A stretch of 64,000 nt of DNA, taken from NCBI GenBank assembly GCA_011620645.1, contig WOYS01000023.1, positions 39,195-103,194 of the forward strand. Reading direction: 5' to 3'. The first letter of the stretch is position 1; the number at the start of each line of letters is the position of its first letter. The notes beneath the pieces are model-generated. The model did no database searches. It worked only from the letters and a program-made list of their open reading frames with translations, and was not told where the DNA came from. This document shows positions 1 through 10,416 of the stretch, piece after piece. Source of the DNA: Mycobacterium sp. (GTDB lineage Bacteria > Actinomycetota > Actinomycetes > Mycobacteriales > Mycobacteriaceae). Made by a program: the position numbers and the translations under genes.

Positions 1-1605
1 GCCGGCGAGGCCGAGGTACCGTTCTTCACCATCTCCGGCTCGGATTTCGTCGAGATGTTCGTGGGCGTCGGCGCATCCCGGGTGCGTGACCTCTTCGAGC
101 AGGCCAAGCAGAACAGCCCCTGCATCATCTTCGTCGACGAGATCGACGCCGTCGGCCGCCAGCGCGGCGCCGGCCTGGGCGGCGGGCACGATGAACGCGA
201 GCAGACACTCAACCAGCTGCTGGTCGAGATGGACGGTTTCGGCGAGCGTCAGGGCGTCATCCTGATCGCCGCCACCAACCGTCCCGATATCCTCGACCCC
301 GCACTGCTGCGCCCCGGACGATTCGACCGCCAGATCCCGGTGTCCAACCCGGATCTGGCCGGCCGTCGTGCCGTGCTCAAGGTGCACTCCGCGGGCAAGC
401 CGATCGCTGCCGACGCCGATCTGGATGGGCTGGCCAAGCGGACCGTCGGGATGTCCGGCGCGGATCTGGCCAACGTCATCAACGAGGCCGCACTGCTGAC
501 CGCGCGCGAGAACGGCACCGTCATCACCGGCGCGGCACTGGAAGAAGCCGTGGACCGCGTCGTCGGCGGGCCGCGCCGCAAGAGCCGCATCATCAGCGAG
601 CACGAGAAGAAGATCACCGCCTATCACGAGGGCGGCCACACCCTGGCTGCGTGGGCGATGCCCGATATCGAGCCGATCTACAAGGTCACCATCCTGGCCC
701 GCGGCCGCACGGGCGGTCATGCCGTCGCGGTGCCCGAGGATGACAAGGGCCTGATGACCCGCTCGGAATTGGTCGCGCGGCTGGTGTTCGCGATGGGCGG
801 CCGGGCCGCTGAGGAACTGGTTTTCCGCGAGCCCACCACCGGTGCGGTCTCCGATATCGAGCAGGCGACCAAGATCGCTCGCGCCATGGTCACCGAGTAC
901 GGCATGAGCGCGAAACTCGGCGCGGTCCGGTACGGCACCGAGCACGGCGATCCATTCCTGGGCCGCTCCATGGGCACGCAGGCCGACTACAGCCACGAGG
1001 TCGCGCAGATCATCGACGACGAGGTGCGCAAGCTGATCGAGGCCGCGCACACCGAGGCGTGGGAGATCCTCACCGAATATCGCGATGTGCTCGACATCTT
1101 GGCCGGCGAACTGCTGGAGAAGGAAACCCTGCACCGCAAGGAACTCAAGGCGATCTTCGACGGGGTGAAGAAGCGCCCCCGGATCACCATCTTCAATGAC
1201 TTCGGTGGGCGGGTGCCGTCGGAGAAGCCGCCGATCAAGACGCCCGGTGAGCTGGCCATCGAGCGCGGTGAGCCGTGGCCACCGCCGGTGCAGGAGCCTG
1301 CCTACAAGAGCGCCATCGTGGAGGCCAGCAAGGCGGCCGCACAGACGGCAGGCGCGCAGAAGGGGACCAACGGATCCAACGGAGTCGACCAGCACGGCCA
1401 GCCCCAACAGGCCCAACCGGATTACGGCGCGCCTGCCGGCTGGCATGCGCCGGGCTGGCCGCCGCAGCCGACAGGCGCGCAGCCGCCTCCGCCTCCGCAG
1501 GCAGGGTGGTACCCGCCTGCGCAGAACCAGCCGCAGTACGCGCCGGCCCCGCACTCGCCACCGAATGAGGAGCAGGGCCCGGAAGCGCCACGGACCCGTG
1601 GCTGA
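1..1605 (+). CDS. ftsH: ATP-dependent zinc metalloprotease FtsH (5' truncated by window edge)
   Basis: Membrane-anchored AAA+ protease that extracts and degrades membrane and regulatory proteins. The reading frame is open from base 1, so the N-terminal membrane segments and Walker A lie outside the window. Visible are the Walker B stretch [12 protein letters not shown] (about bases 121-156), the AAA second region of homology around [20 protein letters not shown], and the zinc-protease motif HEGGH (about base 628). The C-terminal ~110 residues form a Pro/Gln/Ala-rich disordered tail typical of mycobacterial FtsH. It heads the folate operon block; its stop lies 16 bp before the chosen folE start. 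Identity is secure; only the start is unseen. Confidence 0.97.
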   Translation, partial: AGEAEVPFFTISGSDFVEMFVGVGASRVRDLFEQAKQNSPCIIFVDEIDAVGRQRGAGLGGGHDEREQTLNQLLVEMDGFGERQGVILIAATNRPDILDPALLRPGRFDRQIPVSNPDLAGRRAVLKVHSAGKPIAADADLDGLAKRTVGMSGADLANVINEAALLTARENGTVITGAALEEAVDRVVGGPRRKSRIISEHEKKITAYHEGGHTLAAWAMPDIEPIYKVTILARGRTGGHAVAVPEDDKGLMTRSELVARLVFAMGGRAAEELVFREPTTGAVSDIEQATKIARAMVTEYGMSAKLGAVRYGTEHGDPFLGRSMGTQADYSHEVAQIIDDEVRKLIEAAHTEAWEILTEYRDVLDILAGELLEKETLHRKELKAIFDGVKKRPRITIFNDFGGRVPSEKPPIKTPGELAIERGEPWPPPVQEPAYKSAIVEASKAAAQTAGAQKGTNGSNGVDQHGQPQQAQPDYGAPAGWHAPGWPPQPTGAQPPPPPQAGWYPPAQNQPQYAPAPHSPPNEEQGPEAPRTRG

Positions 1606-1621
1606 ACAGAACGGAGCGTCG

Positions 1622-2239
1622 ATGGCGACGTCGGGGAACGGCCTCGCTGGAGCGGGCGCTTTCACTCCAGCGAACTTCGACCAGGAACGTGCGGAAGCGG
1701 CGGTCCGCGAACTGCTGATCGCGGTCGGAGAGGATCCCGACCGCCGCGGCCTGGCCGAAACCCCGGCGCGGGTGGCCAGGGCGTGTAAGGAGATCTTCGG
1801 TGGCCTGTACACCGATCCCGACACGGTGCTCAACACCACCTTCGACGAGCAGCACGACGAGTTGGTGCTGGTCAAGGGAATCCCGATGTACTCCACTTGT
1901 GAGCACCACCTGGTGTCGTTCCACGGGGTGGCCCATGTCGGGTACATTCCCGGGCTGGATGGCCGGGTCACCGGCCTGTCGAAGATCGCCAGGCTTGTCG
2001 ATCTCTACGCGAAACGCCCACAGGTCCAGGAGCGTTTGACCGCGCAGATTGCGGACGCGCTGATGCGCAAGCTCGACCCGCGCGGGGCGATCGTGATCGT
2101 CGAGGCCGAACACCTGTGCATGGCGATGCGCGGCGTGCGTAAGCCGGGCGCAGTCACCACCACCTCGGCGGTGCGCGGGCAGTTCAAGACCGACAAGGCA
2201 TCACGGTCCGAGGCGCTGGAACTGATCCTCCGGAAGTGA
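1622..2239 (+). CDS. folE: GTP cyclohydrolase I
   Basis: Converts GTP to 7,8-dihydroneopterin triphosphate, the first step of folate synthesis, in the cytoplasm. The 205-residue product carries the zinc-site motif CEHH (Cys93) and the later HLC element (His164, Cys166), plus the conserved GLSKIARL and family-typical C-terminus ending LILRK. I chose the ATG at 1622 because GGAG sits 5 nt upstream (1613-1616). A GTG at 1598, overlapping the ftsH stop, would add 8 residues and is possible. The stop overlaps the folP GTG (GTGA), so folE and folP are probably translationally coupled. Confidence 0.96.
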   Translation: MATSGNGLAGAGAFTPANFDQERAEAAVRELLIAVGEDPDRRGLAETPARVARACKEIFGGLYTDPDTVLNTTFDEQHDELVLVKGIPMYSTCEHHLVSFHGVAHVGYIPGLDGRVTGLSKIARLVDLYAKRPQVQERLTAQIADALMRKLDPRGAIVIVEAEHLCMAMRGVRKPGAVTTTSAVRGQFKTDKASRSEALELILRK

Positions 2240-3057
2240 CCGTGCCGGTGGTGATGGGCGTCGTGAACGTCACCGAGGATTCATTTTCCGACGGTGGGCT
2301 GTTCCTGGACCGGGATCGCGCCGTCGAACAGGCATTGACCCTGACGGCCGCCGGCGCGGCGGTCATCGACGTCGGCGGGGAATCCACGCGTCCAGGTGCG
2401 ACCAGGGTCGACCCGCAGACCGAGAGCGCCCGGGTACTGCCCGTCGTCCGGGATCTCGCCGCGGCGGGTGTCACGGTCAGCATCGACACCATGCATTCCA
2501 CGGTGGCCGCCGCCGCGCTGGACAACGGTGCCCGGATCGTCAACGATGTGTCGGGTGGGCGGGCCGACCCGAACATGGCCGCAGTGCTCGCCGAGGCGAA
2601 AGTGCCTTGGATCCTGATGCATTGGCGGTCCGTGCGAGCCGATGCCCCGCATGCGGTTCCGCCCTACGTCGATGTGATCGCCGAGGTGCGCGAGGAACTG
2701 CTGCGCAGCGTCGATGACGCGGTGGGTGCCGGAGTGGATCCGGCACAGGTGATCATCGATCCGGGCCTCGGTTTCGCCAAGACCGCACAACACAATTGGG
2801 AGCTGCTACGGGCATTGCGGATGTTCGTCGACACCGGTTTCCCGGTGTTGGTCGGGGCGTCCCGGAAACGATTTCTCGGCACGCTGCTCGCCGGGCCCGA
2901 CGGTGCGATGCGTCCGGCGGCCGGCCGGGAGACCGCGACCGCGGTGATCTCGGCGCTCGCCGGGCTCAACGGCGCCTGGGGCGTGCGCGTGCACGATGTG
3001 CGGGCATCGGTCGACGCACTCAAGGTTGTGCAGGCATGGACCAGCGGGGGAGAGTGA
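2236..3057 (+). CDS. folP: Dihydropteroate synthase
   Basis: Condenses p-aminobenzoate with dihydropterin pyrophosphate; it is the sulfonamide target. 273 residues, normal for FolP1. The sequence shows the N-terminal [15 protein letters not shown] signature, the second signature GGESTRPGA, the loop IDTMHS, NDVSGG, and near the C-terminus [10 protein letters not shown]. The full set of signatures suggests an active enzyme (FolP1 type), not the FolP2 paralogue. The GTG start overlaps the folE stop and the gene ends just before folB, in the order folE-folP-folB-folK known for mycobacteria. Confidence 0.97.
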   Translation: MTVPVVMGVVNVTEDSFSDGGLFLDRDRAVEQALTLTAAGAAVIDVGGESTRPGATRVDPQTESARVLPVVRDLAAAGVTVSIDTMHSTVAAAALDNGARIVNDVSGGRADPNMAAVLAEAKVPWILMHWRSVRADAPHAVPPYVDVIAEVREELLRSVDDAVGAGVDPAQVIIDPGLGFAKTAQHNWELLRALRMFVDTGFPVLVGASRKRFLGTLLAGPDGAMRPAAGRETATAVISALAGLNGAWGVRVHDVRASVDALKVVQAWTSGGE

Positions 3058-3059
3058 CG

Positions 3060-3443
3060 ATGGCTGATCGAATCGAACTGCGTGGCTTGACCGTTCGAGG
3101 TAACCACGGTGTCTTCGAGCACGAGCGCAGAGACGGCCAGGACTTCATCATCGACGTGACGGTGTGGATCGACCTCGACACCGCGGCGGCCACAGACGAT
3201 CTGGCCGACACCCTGGACTACGGCTCGCTGGCGGCGCGGGCGGCCCGGATCGTCGGCGGCCCGGCACGCAATCTGATCGAGACGGTGTCCGCCGAGATCG
3301 CCGACGACGTGATGACCGACCAGCGGGTGCATGCGGTGGAGGTCGTCGTGCACAAGCCCAGCGCGCCGATCCCGTTGACCTTCCACGACGTCGCGGTGGT
3401 GGCGCGCCGATCCCGGCGCGGGAGCAGGGGGCTGGCGCCGTGA
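3060..3443 (+). CDS. folB: Dihydroneopterin aldolase
   Basis: Cleaves 7,8-dihydroneopterin to 6-hydroxymethyl-dihydropterin and glycolaldehyde. The 127-residue product begins [10 protein letters not shown], then shows the family [10 protein letters not shown] stretch with the active-site region, a central LDYGSLA segment and the C-terminal VHKPSAPIP motif. I chose ATG 3060 because the MADRIEL start is the conserved mycobacterial one; a GTG two codons upstream (3054) cannot be excluded. The stop overlaps the folK GTG. Confidence 0.95.
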   Translation: MADRIELRGLTVRGNHGVFEHERRDGQDFIIDVTVWIDLDTAAATDDLADTLDYGSLAARAARIVGGPARNLIETVSAEIADDVMTDQRVHAVEVVVHKPSAPIPLTFHDVAVVARRSRRGSRGLAP

Positions 3444-3970
3444 CCACCGCGGTGCTGTCGATCGGGTCGAATCTGGGCGATCGCCTGGCGCACCTGCAGT
3501 CGGTCGTGAGCGGGATGGCCGCCTTCGGGGGCCGCATCGTGTCGGTGTCGCCGGTCTACGAGACCGATGCCTGGGGCGGGGTCGACCAGGATGCGTTTCT
3601 CAATGCGGTGCTGATCACCGATGATCCGGCTTGTGACGGCTACGGCTGGCTGCGTCGGGGCCGGCAACTGGAAGGCGCGGCCGACCGGATACGGGAGGTG
3701 CGTTGGGGTCCACGGACTCTCGACGTCGACGTCATCTGTTGTCATGACGGGACGACCGAATTGTGTTCCGAGGATGCCGAACTCAGGTTGCCGCACCCGT
3801 TCGCACACGAGCGCGCCTTCGTGCTGGTGCCCTGGCTGGCCGCCGACGCCGACGCTCGACTGTCCGGAAGGCCGGTGACGGAGATCCTGGATCAGCTGGA
3901 TCCCGCCGAGCGCGCCGGAGTCCGCCGCACCGGCCTGACGCTGCACAGCGGGCCCGGGGACCAGTCCTGA
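3440..3970 (+). CDS. folK: 2-amino-4-hydroxy-6-hydroxymethyldihydropteridine pyrophosphokinase
   Basis: Transfers pyrophosphate from ATP to hydroxymethyl-dihydropterin, supplying the FolP substrate. 176 residues. Visible family features are the N-terminal [10 protein letters not shown], the [12 protein letters not shown] segment, the catalytic stretch [12 protein letters not shown] with paired acidic residues, and [15 protein letters not shown]. The GTG at 3440 overlaps the folB stop (GTGA), and the stop TGA overlaps the next ATG by one base, so the block is tightly coupled. Confidence 0.95.
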   Translation: MTTAVLSIGSNLGDRLAHLQSVVSGMAAFGGRIVSVSPVYETDAWGGVDQDAFLNAVLITDDPACDGYGWLRRGRQLEGAADRIREVRWGPRTLDVDVICCHDGTTELCSEDAELRLPHPFAHERAFVLVPWLAADADARLSGRPVTEILDQLDPAERAGVRRTGLTLHSGPGDQS

Positions 3971-4455
3971 TGGGGCCGACCCGTAACCGGGACCTGGCAG
4001 CTGCGGTGGGTGCCACCGCCGTCGTCTGCTATCTGCTGGTCATCTTCCTGTACCGGTGGTTTCCGCCGATCACGCTGTGGACCGGAGTGTCGCTGCTGGT
4101 GGTGGCTCTCGCCGAGGCGGGGTGGGGTCAGCTCGTGCGGTCGCGGATCGCCGAGGGCCAGATCGGCATCGGCGCCGGTCGGCTGCATCCGCTGGCGGTG
4201 GCCCGGTCGGTGGTGATCGCTAAGGCCTCGGCGTGGGTCGGCGCACTGGTACTGGGTTGGTGGATCGGAGTTCTCGGGTATCTGCTGCCGCGCCGGGGCA
4301 CCATGCGGGTGGCGGGCGAGGACACTGCGGGCGCAGTGGTTGCGGCGTTGTGCGCGCTGGCGCTGCTCGCCGCCGCCCTGTGGCTGCAGCATTGCTGCAA
4401 GTCGCCGGAGGACCTCGAGGATGACCGCGAGCGGCTCAGTGGCGCACCCGAGTAG
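3970..4455 (+). CDS. DUF3180-family membrane protein
   Basis: Small integral membrane protein of unknown function, 161 residues, with about four hydrophobic segments (roughly residues 12-30, 36-50, 85-105 and 125-142) and an acidic C-terminal tail. Its invariable place after folK matches M. tuberculosis Rv3605c. The ATG shares its A with the folK stop codon, so it is almost certainly translated with the folate genes, but nothing in the sequence links it to folate chemistry. Confidence 0.88.
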   Translation: MGPTRNRDLAAAVGATAVVCYLLVIFLYRWFPPITLWTGVSLLVVALAEAGWGQLVRSRIAEGQIGIGAGRLHPLAVARSVVIAKASAWVGALVLGWWIGVLGYLLPRRGTMRVAGEDTAGAVVAALCALALLAAALWLQHCCKSPEDLEDDRERLSGAPE

Positions 4456-4499
4456 CCGAATCGCCGTGCAGGTCGACACGCTATATGAGCTGTGACCGG

Positions 4500-4505
4500 T
4501 ACAGT
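4500..4505 (+). promoter_or_regulatory. Leaderless-type -10 element
   Basis: TACAGT fits TANNNT and ends 6 nt before the ATG at 4512. This predicts transcription starting at or next to the start codon and favours 4512 over the in-frame ATG at 4485. Confidence 0.5.
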
Positions 4506-4511
4506 CGCCCC

Positions 4512-5603
4512 ATGACCGATCCGTCCCGCGGCGTGCGCGTTCGACGCGTCAACCGCAGGCCGGGTTGGATTCTGCTGACAGCGTTGCTGGTGCTCGCCAT
4601 CGTTGCCAGCACCGTGCTGGTCTTCACCAATCGGGTGGAACTTCTCAAGCTTGCCGTCGTGCTGGCGCTGTGGGCGGCGGTGGCCGCGGCTTTCGTGTCG
4701 TTCATCTATCGGCGGCAGAGCGATCTCGACCAGGCCAAAGTGCGCGATCTGAAATATGTCTACGACCTTCAGCTGGATCGCGAGATCTCCGCCCGCCGTG
4801 AGTACGAACTGGCGGTGGAAGCTCAACTGCGCCGCGAACTGTCGGCGGAACTGCGGGCCCAAGCGGCCAACGAGGTCGCTGCGCTACGGGCCGAGTTGGC
4901 CGCCCTGCGCACCAATCTGGGGATCTTGTTCGATGCCGACCTGGACCAGCGCCCCGCGCTGGAAACCGATCGCCCCGCCGGCCGGGTGATCGCCAGCCGT
5001 ATCGACACCCCGCCCCGTCCGGAGGCCGAACCGCGCACCGAGGAAAGCCCCATCATCGACGTGCCCGCCGAGCCGCAGTCGCCGGAATATCAGTGGGCGC
5101 AGCCGGAACCGTTGCGGGGAGCGCACCGCAGAGCATCGGAGGTCGGCGAGCCGCCGGTGAAACTGCCCCCGCCGCCGCCTCCTCCCGGCGCTGCGCAGTG
5201 GATGCCCCAGCCGACCCCGGACCCCCAGCCGGTGGTCGGGGACGTGCCGGACCGCCGCGGCCGCCATTACAGCTCCGATACCGAGGTGCCCGCTCCATCG
5301 CGTCGCGCCCGGCACGCCGTTCCGGGCGAGGCCGGCGCAACCCCGCCGCGGCGCCGGCGGGCCAGCGGGCCCGATCCTGCCCAGGCCGATCCTGCCCAGG
5401 CCGCTCCTGCCCAGGCCGACCCTGTGCCGTCCGCACCGAACCCTGCAGCCAGGCACCGGGGCCCGGAGGAAACACCGCGGCCTGCCGAGCAACCGGTTGA
5501 GGAGGGTGGTCAGCACGCTGGCGGTCAGCCGGTCTCCGAACTGCTCTCGCGCCTGCAGGCGGCACCCGACGACGGTGGCCGACGTCGCCGCCGCAAGGAG
5601 TGA
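4512..5603 (+). CDS. Membrane protein with N-terminal hydrophobic pair, coiled coil and Pro/Arg-rich tail (DUF6779-like, Rv3604c homologue)
   Basis: 363 residues, function unknown. After a basic N-terminus there are two hydrophobic stretches (about residues 18-36 and 44-62), then a charged helical region likely to form a coiled coil (about 70-140, rich in Glu, Arg and Ala). A long low-complexity tail rich in Pro, Ala and Arg follows, ending RRRRRKE. A DPAQA pentapeptide is repeated three times in the tail. Position between the DUF3180 gene and the Rossmann/DUF2520 gene matches M. tuberculosis Rv3604c. Topology suggests a short periplasmic hairpin and a large cytoplasmic disordered region; this is inference. 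Confidence 0.8.
   Translation: MTDPSRGVRVRRVNRRPGWILLTALLVLAIVASTVLVFTNRVELLKLAVVLALWAAVAAAFVSFIYRRQSDLDQAKVRDLKYVYDLQLDREISARREYELAVEAQLRRELSAELRAQAANEVAALRAELAALRTNLGILFDADLDQRPALETDRPAGRVIASRIDTPPRPEAEPRTEESPIIDVPAEPQSPEYQWAQPEPLRGAHRRASEVGEPPVKLPPPPPPPGAAQWMPQPTPDPQPVVGDVPDRRGRHYSSDTEVPAPSRRARHAVPGEAGATPPRRRRASGPDPAQADPAQAAPAQADPVPSAPNPAARHRGPEETPRPAEQPVEEGGQHAGGQPVSELLSRLQAAPDDGGRRRRRKE
5373..5417 (+). repeat. In-frame 15-bp x3 repeat
   Basis: Unit GATCCTGCCCAGGCC, with the third copy starting GCT instead of GAT, encodes DPAQA-DPAQA-APAQA in the disordered tail of the preceding gene. This is a coding microsatellite-like expansion, not a regulatory element. Confidence 0.85.
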
Positions 5604-5605
5604 GC

Positions 5606-5648
5606 TAGACTCACCCTGACCGTCCGGTACCCGCAGCGCGGGACCGGA
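5606..5648 (+). promoter_or_regulatory. Putative -10 box and leader hairpin before the DUF2520 gene
   Basis: TAGACT (5606-5611) fits a mycobacterial -10. Right after it, 5623-5634 pairs with 5638-5648 (11 bp with one bulged A, loop AGC) to form a strong GC-rich hairpin in the ~65-nt leader. It could also terminate transcription of the upstream gene; there is no T-run. Confidence 0.4.
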
Positions 5649-5684
5649 ACGAACATCACAGGAGAATTTGCGAGGTCGTCTGTC

Positions 5685-6608
5685 ATGGTCGACGGACTCC
5701 GCCCGGCCCGGCTCACTGTCGGCATCGTCTCTGCCGGCCGGGTGGGAACGGCACTCGGCGTGGCGCTGGAGCGCGCCGAGCATGTTGTGGTGGCCTGCAG
5801 CGCCATCTCCGCCAAATCCCTCGATCGCGCCGCCCGCAGGCTGCCCGATACCGCGGTCCTGCCGGTTCAAGAGGTCGCGGGCCAAGCGGAGCTGTTGTTA
5901 CTCGCGGTGCCCGACGGCGAACTCGCCGCGCTGGTCTGCGGGCTGGCGACCACCGGCGCGGTGCGTTCCGGCACCATCGTCGTGCACACGTCGGGGCTTA
6001 ACGGGATCGGTGTGCTCGAACCGTTGACGGCGCAGGGCTGCATCCCGCTGGCCATCCATCCGGCGATGACGTTCACCGGTTCCGATGAGGACATCGCCCG
6101 TCTGTCGGAAACCTGTTTCGGCGTCACCGCGCTCGATGAGATCGGCTACGCGATCGGGCAGGCGCTGGTGCTCGAGATCGGCGGCGAACCCTTCCGGGTG
6201 CGCGAGGATGCCCGCATGCTCTATCACTCGGCACTGGCACATGCCAGCAATCACCTCGCCACCGTCGTCCTCGACGCGGTCGAGGCGTTGCGCTCCGCGC
6301 TGCGTGGTCAGGAACTGCTCGGTCAGGAACTCGTCGGCGACGCACCGGGCGGGCTGGCCGAACGCATCGTGGGCCCGCTGTCGCGAGCATCGCTGGAGAA
6401 CGCATTGCAACGTGGACAGTCGGCGCTCACCGGACCGGTCGCACGCGGTGACGCCGCGGCGGTGGGCGGCCATCTGCAGGCTCTTATCGCGACCGATCCT
6501 GAACTGGCACAAGCGTATCGATCCAACTCACTGCGCACTGCCCAGCGTGCGCACGCACCGAAGGACGTATTCGACGTGCTCTCTTCGCCCACTGCAGGTC
6601 AACCGTGA
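5685..6608 (+). CDS. Rossmann-fold / DUF2520 domain protein (Rv3603c homologue)
   Basis: 307-residue predicted NAD(P)-binding protein. Residues 11-25 form a Rossmann glycine motif ([13 protein letters not shown]) and the C-terminal half is the DUF2520 helical domain with the [10 protein letters not shown] element. The fold resembles ketopantoate reductase/6-phosphogluconate-type dehydrogenases. Since it lies directly upstream of panC with a GTGA overlap, a role in pantothenate supply has been suggested by context, but the reaction is not shown here. ATG 5685 matches the M. tuberculosis start; the best Shine-Dalgarno (AGGAG, 5660-5664) is about 20 nt upstream, unusually far. Confidence 0.85.
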   Translation: MVDGLRPARLTVGIVSAGRVGTALGVALERAEHVVVACSAISAKSLDRAARRLPDTAVLPVQEVAGQAELLLLAVPDGELAALVCGLATTGAVRSGTIVVHTSGLNGIGVLEPLTAQGCIPLAIHPAMTFTGSDEDIARLSETCFGVTALDEIGYAIGQALVLEIGGEPFRVREDARMLYHSALAHASNHLATVVLDAVEALRSALRGQELLGQELVGDAPGGLAERIVGPLSRASLENALQRGQSALTGPVARGDAAAVGGHLQALIATDPELAQAYRSNSLRTAQRAHAPKDVFDVLSSPTAGQP

Positions 6609-7540
6609 ATGACCGCAAACCGCCCGCCTTCGCGGCCGGTGAACTGAACGTCTACACCAGCCCTGCCGATATCGCGGACCTGACGAGAGCCCTGCGCGCC
6701 ACCGGTCGGCAGGTCATGCTCGTCCCGACGATGGGTGCGCTGCACGAGGGCCACCTGACGCTCGTGCGCAACGCCCAACGGATTCCCGGTGCGGCCGTGG
6801 TGGTCTCGATCTTCGTCAACCCGCTGCAGTTCGGCGCCGGTGAGGATCTGGATGCCTACCCGCGTATGCTGGACGACGATCTGGCGGCACTGCGCGAAGA
6901 AGGTGTCCAGATCGCGTTCGCGCCTACCGCGACGGAGATGTACCCGGCCGGGCTGCGTACCAGCGTGCATGCCGGGCCGCTGGGTGCCGAGCTCGAAGGT
7001 GCTTCTCGGCCCACACATTTCGCCGGTGTGCTGACCGTCGTCATGAAGCTGCTGCAGATCGTGCACCCGGATCGAGCGTTCTTCGGCGAGAAGGACTATC
7101 AGCAATTGGTGCTGATTCGTCAGATGGCCGACGACCTCAACCTCGACGCCCGGATCGTCGGGGTGCCCATCGTGCGGGAGGCCGATGGCCTGGCCATGTC
7201 CTCACGCAACCGCTACCTCGGCGATGTCGAGCGCGAACAGGCCTGCGCGATACCGTCGGCACTGCTGGCCGGTATGTACGCCGCAGGCGAGGGTGCGGAA
7301 GCCGCACTGGACGCGGCCCGTGCCGTGCTCGACGAGGTTCCGGCGATCAGCGTGGACTATCTGGAGGTCCGTAACACCTGGCTGGGTCCGGCGCCGCAGA
7401 CCGGGGCGGCCCGCCTGCTGCTGGCCGTGCGCCTCGGTGGCACCCGGCTACTGGACAACATTGCCATCGACATCGGCGTGCCCTCGAGTGCGGGTCCGGA
7501 CGTCGCGTATGACGAACACGAATTGCCTTGGAGGAACTGA
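6605..7540 (+). CDS. panC: Pantothenate synthetase
   Basis: Ligates D-pantoate and beta-alanine via a pantoyl-adenylate. The 311-residue product has the HIGH-type nucleotide-binding motif in [12 protein letters not shown], the FVNPLQFG pantoate-site segment, [20 protein letters not shown], and the KMSKS-like loop MSSRNRYL. The GTG overlaps the upstream stop. The stop TGA overlaps the panD ATG by one base, so both vitamin B5 genes are coupled. Confidence 0.97.
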   Translation: MNDRKPPAFAAGELNVYTSPADIADLTRALRATGRQVMLVPTMGALHEGHLTLVRNAQRIPGAAVVVSIFVNPLQFGAGEDLDAYPRMLDDDLAALREEGVQIAFAPTATEMYPAGLRTSVHAGPLGAELEGASRPTHFAGVLTVVMKLLQIVHPDRAFFGEKDYQQLVLIRQMADDLNLDARIVGVPIVREADGLAMSSRNRYLGDVEREQACAIPSALLAGMYAAGEGAEAALDAARAVLDEVPAISVDYLEVRNTWLGPAPQTGAARLLLAVRLGGTRLLDNIAIDIGVPSSAGPDVAYDEHELPWRN

Positions 7541-7968
7541 TGATACGAACGATGCTGAAGTCGAAGATTCACCGAGCCACCGTCACTCAGGCGAACCTGC
7601 ACTATGTGGGTTCGGTGACCATCGACGCCGACCTGATGGACGCCGCCGATCTGCTGGAAGGTGAACAGGTCACCATCGTCGACATCGACAACGGCAACCG
7701 GCTGGTCACCTACGCGATCACCGGCGAACGCGGCAGCGGGGTGATCGGGATCAACGGCGCCGCTGCGCATCTGGTGCATCCCGGTGACCTGGTGATTCTC
7801 ATCGCCTACGGCGCGATGGAGGACGCGCTGGCCCGCGAGTATCAGCCGCGGATCGTCTTCGTCGACGCGGACAACAACCAGATCGACCTCGGTGTGCACG
7901 GCCACGACCCCGCCTACGTGCCTGCCGACGTGTCCGGCCTGATATCGCCGCGCCGAATATGCTGCTAG
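7540..7968 (+). CDS. panD: Aspartate 1-decarboxylase proenzyme
   Basis: Makes beta-alanine for PanC. The 142-residue proenzyme starts [16 protein letters not shown]; self-cleavage is expected between Gly24 and Ser25 (YVGSVTID), giving the pyruvoyl cofactor on the new N-terminus. ATG 7540 is chosen because GAGGA (7531-7535) is well spaced and because it puts the serine exactly at 25; an upstream in-frame start at 7528 would add four residues. The C-terminal tail, a site linked to pyrazinoate binding in M. tuberculosis, is divergent and ends ISPRRICC. The last 10 bp overlap coaX. Confidence 0.96.
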   Translation: MIRTMLKSKIHRATVTQANLHYVGSVTIDADLMDAADLLEGEQVTIVDIDNGNRLVTYAITGERGSGVIGINGAAAHLVHPGDLVILIAYGAMEDALAREYQPRIVFVDADNNQIDLGVHGHDPAYVPADVSGLISPRRICC

Positions 7969-8762
7969 CGGTAGATGTCCGCAACACCCATACGATCGTC
8001 GGACTGATCTCCGGCGCCGCAGACCACGCGAAGGTTGTGCAGCACTGGCGGATCCGCACCGAATCCGAGGTCACCGCAGACGAATTGGCGCTCACCATCG
8101 ATGGTCTGATCGGTGACGATGTCGAGCAACTGACGGGTGCGGCCGCGCTGTCCACCGTGCCGTCGGTGCTGCACGAGATCAGGCTGATGCTGCAACAGTA
8201 CTGGCCCTCGGTGCCCCACGTGCTCATCGAACCAGGGGTCCGCACCGGGATCCCGCTACTGGTGGACAATCCCAGGGAGATCGGCGCCGACCGGATCGTC
8301 AACTCTCTGGCCGCTTTTCACAAGTACAGCTCGCCGGCCATCGTGGTGGACCTCGGCTCCTCGATCTGTGTGGACGTGGTGTCGGCCAAGGGTGAGTTCC
8401 TCGGGGGGGCCATCGCCCCGGGTGTGCAGGTCTCTTCCGATGCCGCCGCGGCCAGATCCGCGGCGCTGCGCCGCGTCGAACTGACCCGCCCGCGGTCGGT
8501 GATCGGCAAGAACACCGTGGAATGCATGCAGGCCGGTGCGATCTTCGGATTCGCCTCCCTGGTCGACGGCTTGGTGGAACGCATTCGCGCCGACGTCGAC
8601 GGATTCGGCGGCAGCGATGTCGCGGTGGTCGCCACCGGCAACTCCGCCCCGCTGGTGCTGCCCGATCTGCGCACGGTCGGGCACTACGACCAGCACCTGA
8701 CGCTGGAGGGGCTGCGCCTGGTGTTCGAGCGCAACCGCGACAAGCAGCGCGGACGACGCTGA
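7959..8762 (+). CDS. coaX: Type III pantothenate kinase
   Basis: Phosphorylates pantothenate as the first committed step to CoA. 267 residues with the N-terminal phosphate motif [26 protein letters not shown], the pantothenate-site [23 protein letters not shown], and [11 protein letters not shown]. It overlaps panD by 10 bp, completing a panC-panD-coaX cassette. Complete motifs argue for activity; mycobacteria also carry type I CoaA, so redundancy is possible. Confidence 0.95.
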   Translation: MLLAVDVRNTHTIVGLISGAADHAKVVQHWRIRTESEVTADELALTIDGLIGDDVEQLTGAAALSTVPSVLHEIRLMLQQYWPSVPHVLIEPGVRTGIPLLVDNPREIGADRIVNSLAAFHKYSSPAIVVDLGSSICVDVVSAKGEFLGGAIAPGVQVSSDAAAARSAALRRVELTRPRSVIGKNTVECMQAGAIFGFASLVDGLVERIRADVDGFGGSDVAVVATGNSAPLVLPDLRTVGHYDQHLTLEGLRLVFERNRDKQRGRR

Positions 8763-8763
8763 T

Positions 8764-8769
8764 TAAGCT
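8764..8769 (+). promoter_or_regulatory. Leaderless-type -10 of lysS
   Basis: TAAGCT ends 8 nt before the lysS GTG (8778). The surrounding sequence TAAGCTGGC-NN-GTCGTGACT is nearly identical to the one in front of cysS (24640-24659). Confidence 0.6.
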
Positions 8770-8777
8770 GGCTTGTC

Positions 8778-10307
8778 GTGACTTGTCCTGTGCCGTCCGA
8801 ATCCACCCCGTCCCAGCCCGAGGACGACACCCCGGAGCAGTACCGGATCCGTCAGGCCAAACGTGAGCGCCTGCTCGCCGAAGGGCGTGACCCCTATCCG
8901 GTACAGGTGGCACGCACCCATTCGCTGGCCGAACTGCGGGCGGTCTACCCGGACCTGCCGGTGGACACCCAGACCGGAGACACCGTCGGCGTCGCGGCCA
9001 GGGTGGTGTTCGCGCGTAACTCCGGAAAGCTGTGTTTTGCCACCCTGCAGGATGGCGACGGCACCCAGTTGCAGCTGATGATCAGCCTCGCCGAGGTGGG
9101 CCAGGAATCGCTGGATGCCTGGAAGACCGATGTCGACCTCGGCGATATCGTCTTCGCGCACGGACAGGTCATCAGCTCCCGTCGCGGCGAATTATCTGTG
9201 CTGGCCGATTCCTGGCAAATAGTCTCCAAGGCTTTGCGGCCACTTCCGGTGGCTCACAAGGAGATGAGCGAAGAGTCGCGGGTGCGGCAGCGCTATGTCG
9301 ACCTGATCGTCCGCCCGGAGGCGCGCACCATCGCCAGGCAGCGCATCGCCGTGGTGCGGGCGGTGCGTTCGGCGCTGGAACGGCGCGGTTTCCTCGAGGT
9401 CGAGACCCCGATGCTGCAGACGTTGGCCGGCGGTGCCGCGGCCAGGCCGTTCATCACCCACTCGAACGCCCTCGATGCCGACCTCTATCTGCGGATCGCC
9501 CCGGAGTTGTTCCTCAAGCGTTGCCTTGTCGGCGGTTTCGAGAAGGTCTTCGAGCTGAATCGGAACTTTCGAAACGAGGGTGCGGATTCCACACATTCTC
9601 CGGAATTCGCGATGCTGGAGACGTATCAGGCGTATGGCACATATGACGATTCCGCCATCGTCACCCGCGAACTGATTCAGGAAGTGGCAGACGAAGCGCT
9701 GGGAACCCGTGCGGTGCTGCTGCCCGACGGCAGTACGTATGACTTGGACGGCGAATGGCCGACGCTGGAAATGTATCCGTCGTTGTCGGCCGCACTCGGT
9801 GAAGAGATCACACCGGACACCAGACTGGAACATCTCTTGTCCATCGCGGAACGTCTTGACGTAGAGATTCCCACGGATCGCGGTTATGGGCACGGGAAAT
9901 TGGTCGAGGAACTGTGGGAGCATACCGTCGGCGAAACGTTGTGGGCGCCGACCTTTGTTCGCGACTTCCCGGTGGAGACGAGCCCGCTGACACGCGCTCA
10001 TCGCAGCATTCCCGGTGTCACCGAAAAGTGGGATCTTTACGTCCGTAAATTTGAGTTGGCGACCGGTTACTCCGAGCTGATCGATCCCGTCATTCAGCGC
10101 GAGCGTTTCCAGGCGCAGGCGCTGGCCGCCGCCGCGGGTGATGACGAGGCAATGCGCCTCGACGAGGATTTTCTCGCCGCTTTGGAGTATGCGATGCCGC
10201 CGACGACGGGTACCGGAATGGGAATTGACCGTCTGTTGATGGCCTTGACGGGCCTGACGATTAGAGAGACGGTTTTGTTCCCGATTGTGCGTAGACACTC
10301 GAACTGA
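8778..10307 (+). CDS. lysS: Lysyl-tRNA synthetase, class II
   Basis: Charges tRNA-Lys. 509 residues, normal for LysS. An N-terminal OB-fold anticodon domain covers about residues 60-150. The class II motifs follow: motif 2 [14 protein letters not shown] (about residue 264) and motif 3 [11 protein letters not shown] near the C-terminus. The GTG start is set by a -10-like TAAGCT 8 nt upstream, so the mRNA is probably leaderless. The last third has visibly lower GC and more A/T-ending codons than its neighbours; this continues into the lsr2 upstream region. Confidence 0.96.
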   Translation: MTCPVPSESTPSQPEDDTPEQYRIRQAKRERLLAEGRDPYPVQVARTHSLAELRAVYPDLPVDTQTGDTVGVAARVVFARNSGKLCFATLQDGDGTQLQLMISLAEVGQESLDAWKTDVDLGDIVFAHGQVISSRRGELSVLADSWQIVSKALRPLPVAHKEMSEESRVRQRYVDLIVRPEARTIARQRIAVVRAVRSALERRGFLEVETPMLQTLAGGAAARPFITHSNALDADLYLRIAPELFLKRCLVGGFEKVFELNRNFRNEGADSTHSPEFAMLETYQAYGTYDDSAIVTRELIQEVADEALGTRAVLLPDGSTYDLDGEWPTLEMYPSLSAALGEEITPDTRLEHLLSIAERLDVEIPTDRGYGHGKLVEELWEHTVGETLWAPTFVRDFPVETSPLTRAHRSIPGVTEKWDLYVRKFELATGYSELIDPVIQRERFQAQALAAAAGDDEAMRLDEDFLAALEYAMPPTTGTGMGIDRLLMALTGLTIRETVLFPIVRRHSN

Positions 10308-10416
10308 CCGCATAACGCGAGTGGTTGTTGAATGAATTCCATTCGTATGCAAACATTGCGGCAGGGGTTCGCGGGTGGAATCTACGAGTGGGCCACAGAA
10401 GGGTCGTGTGAGCTAT

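Noticed and set aside
5373-5417. Possible CRISPR-like array from three 15-bp repeats
   Set aside because: Repeats are contiguous, in frame and coding (DPAQA); there are no spacers.
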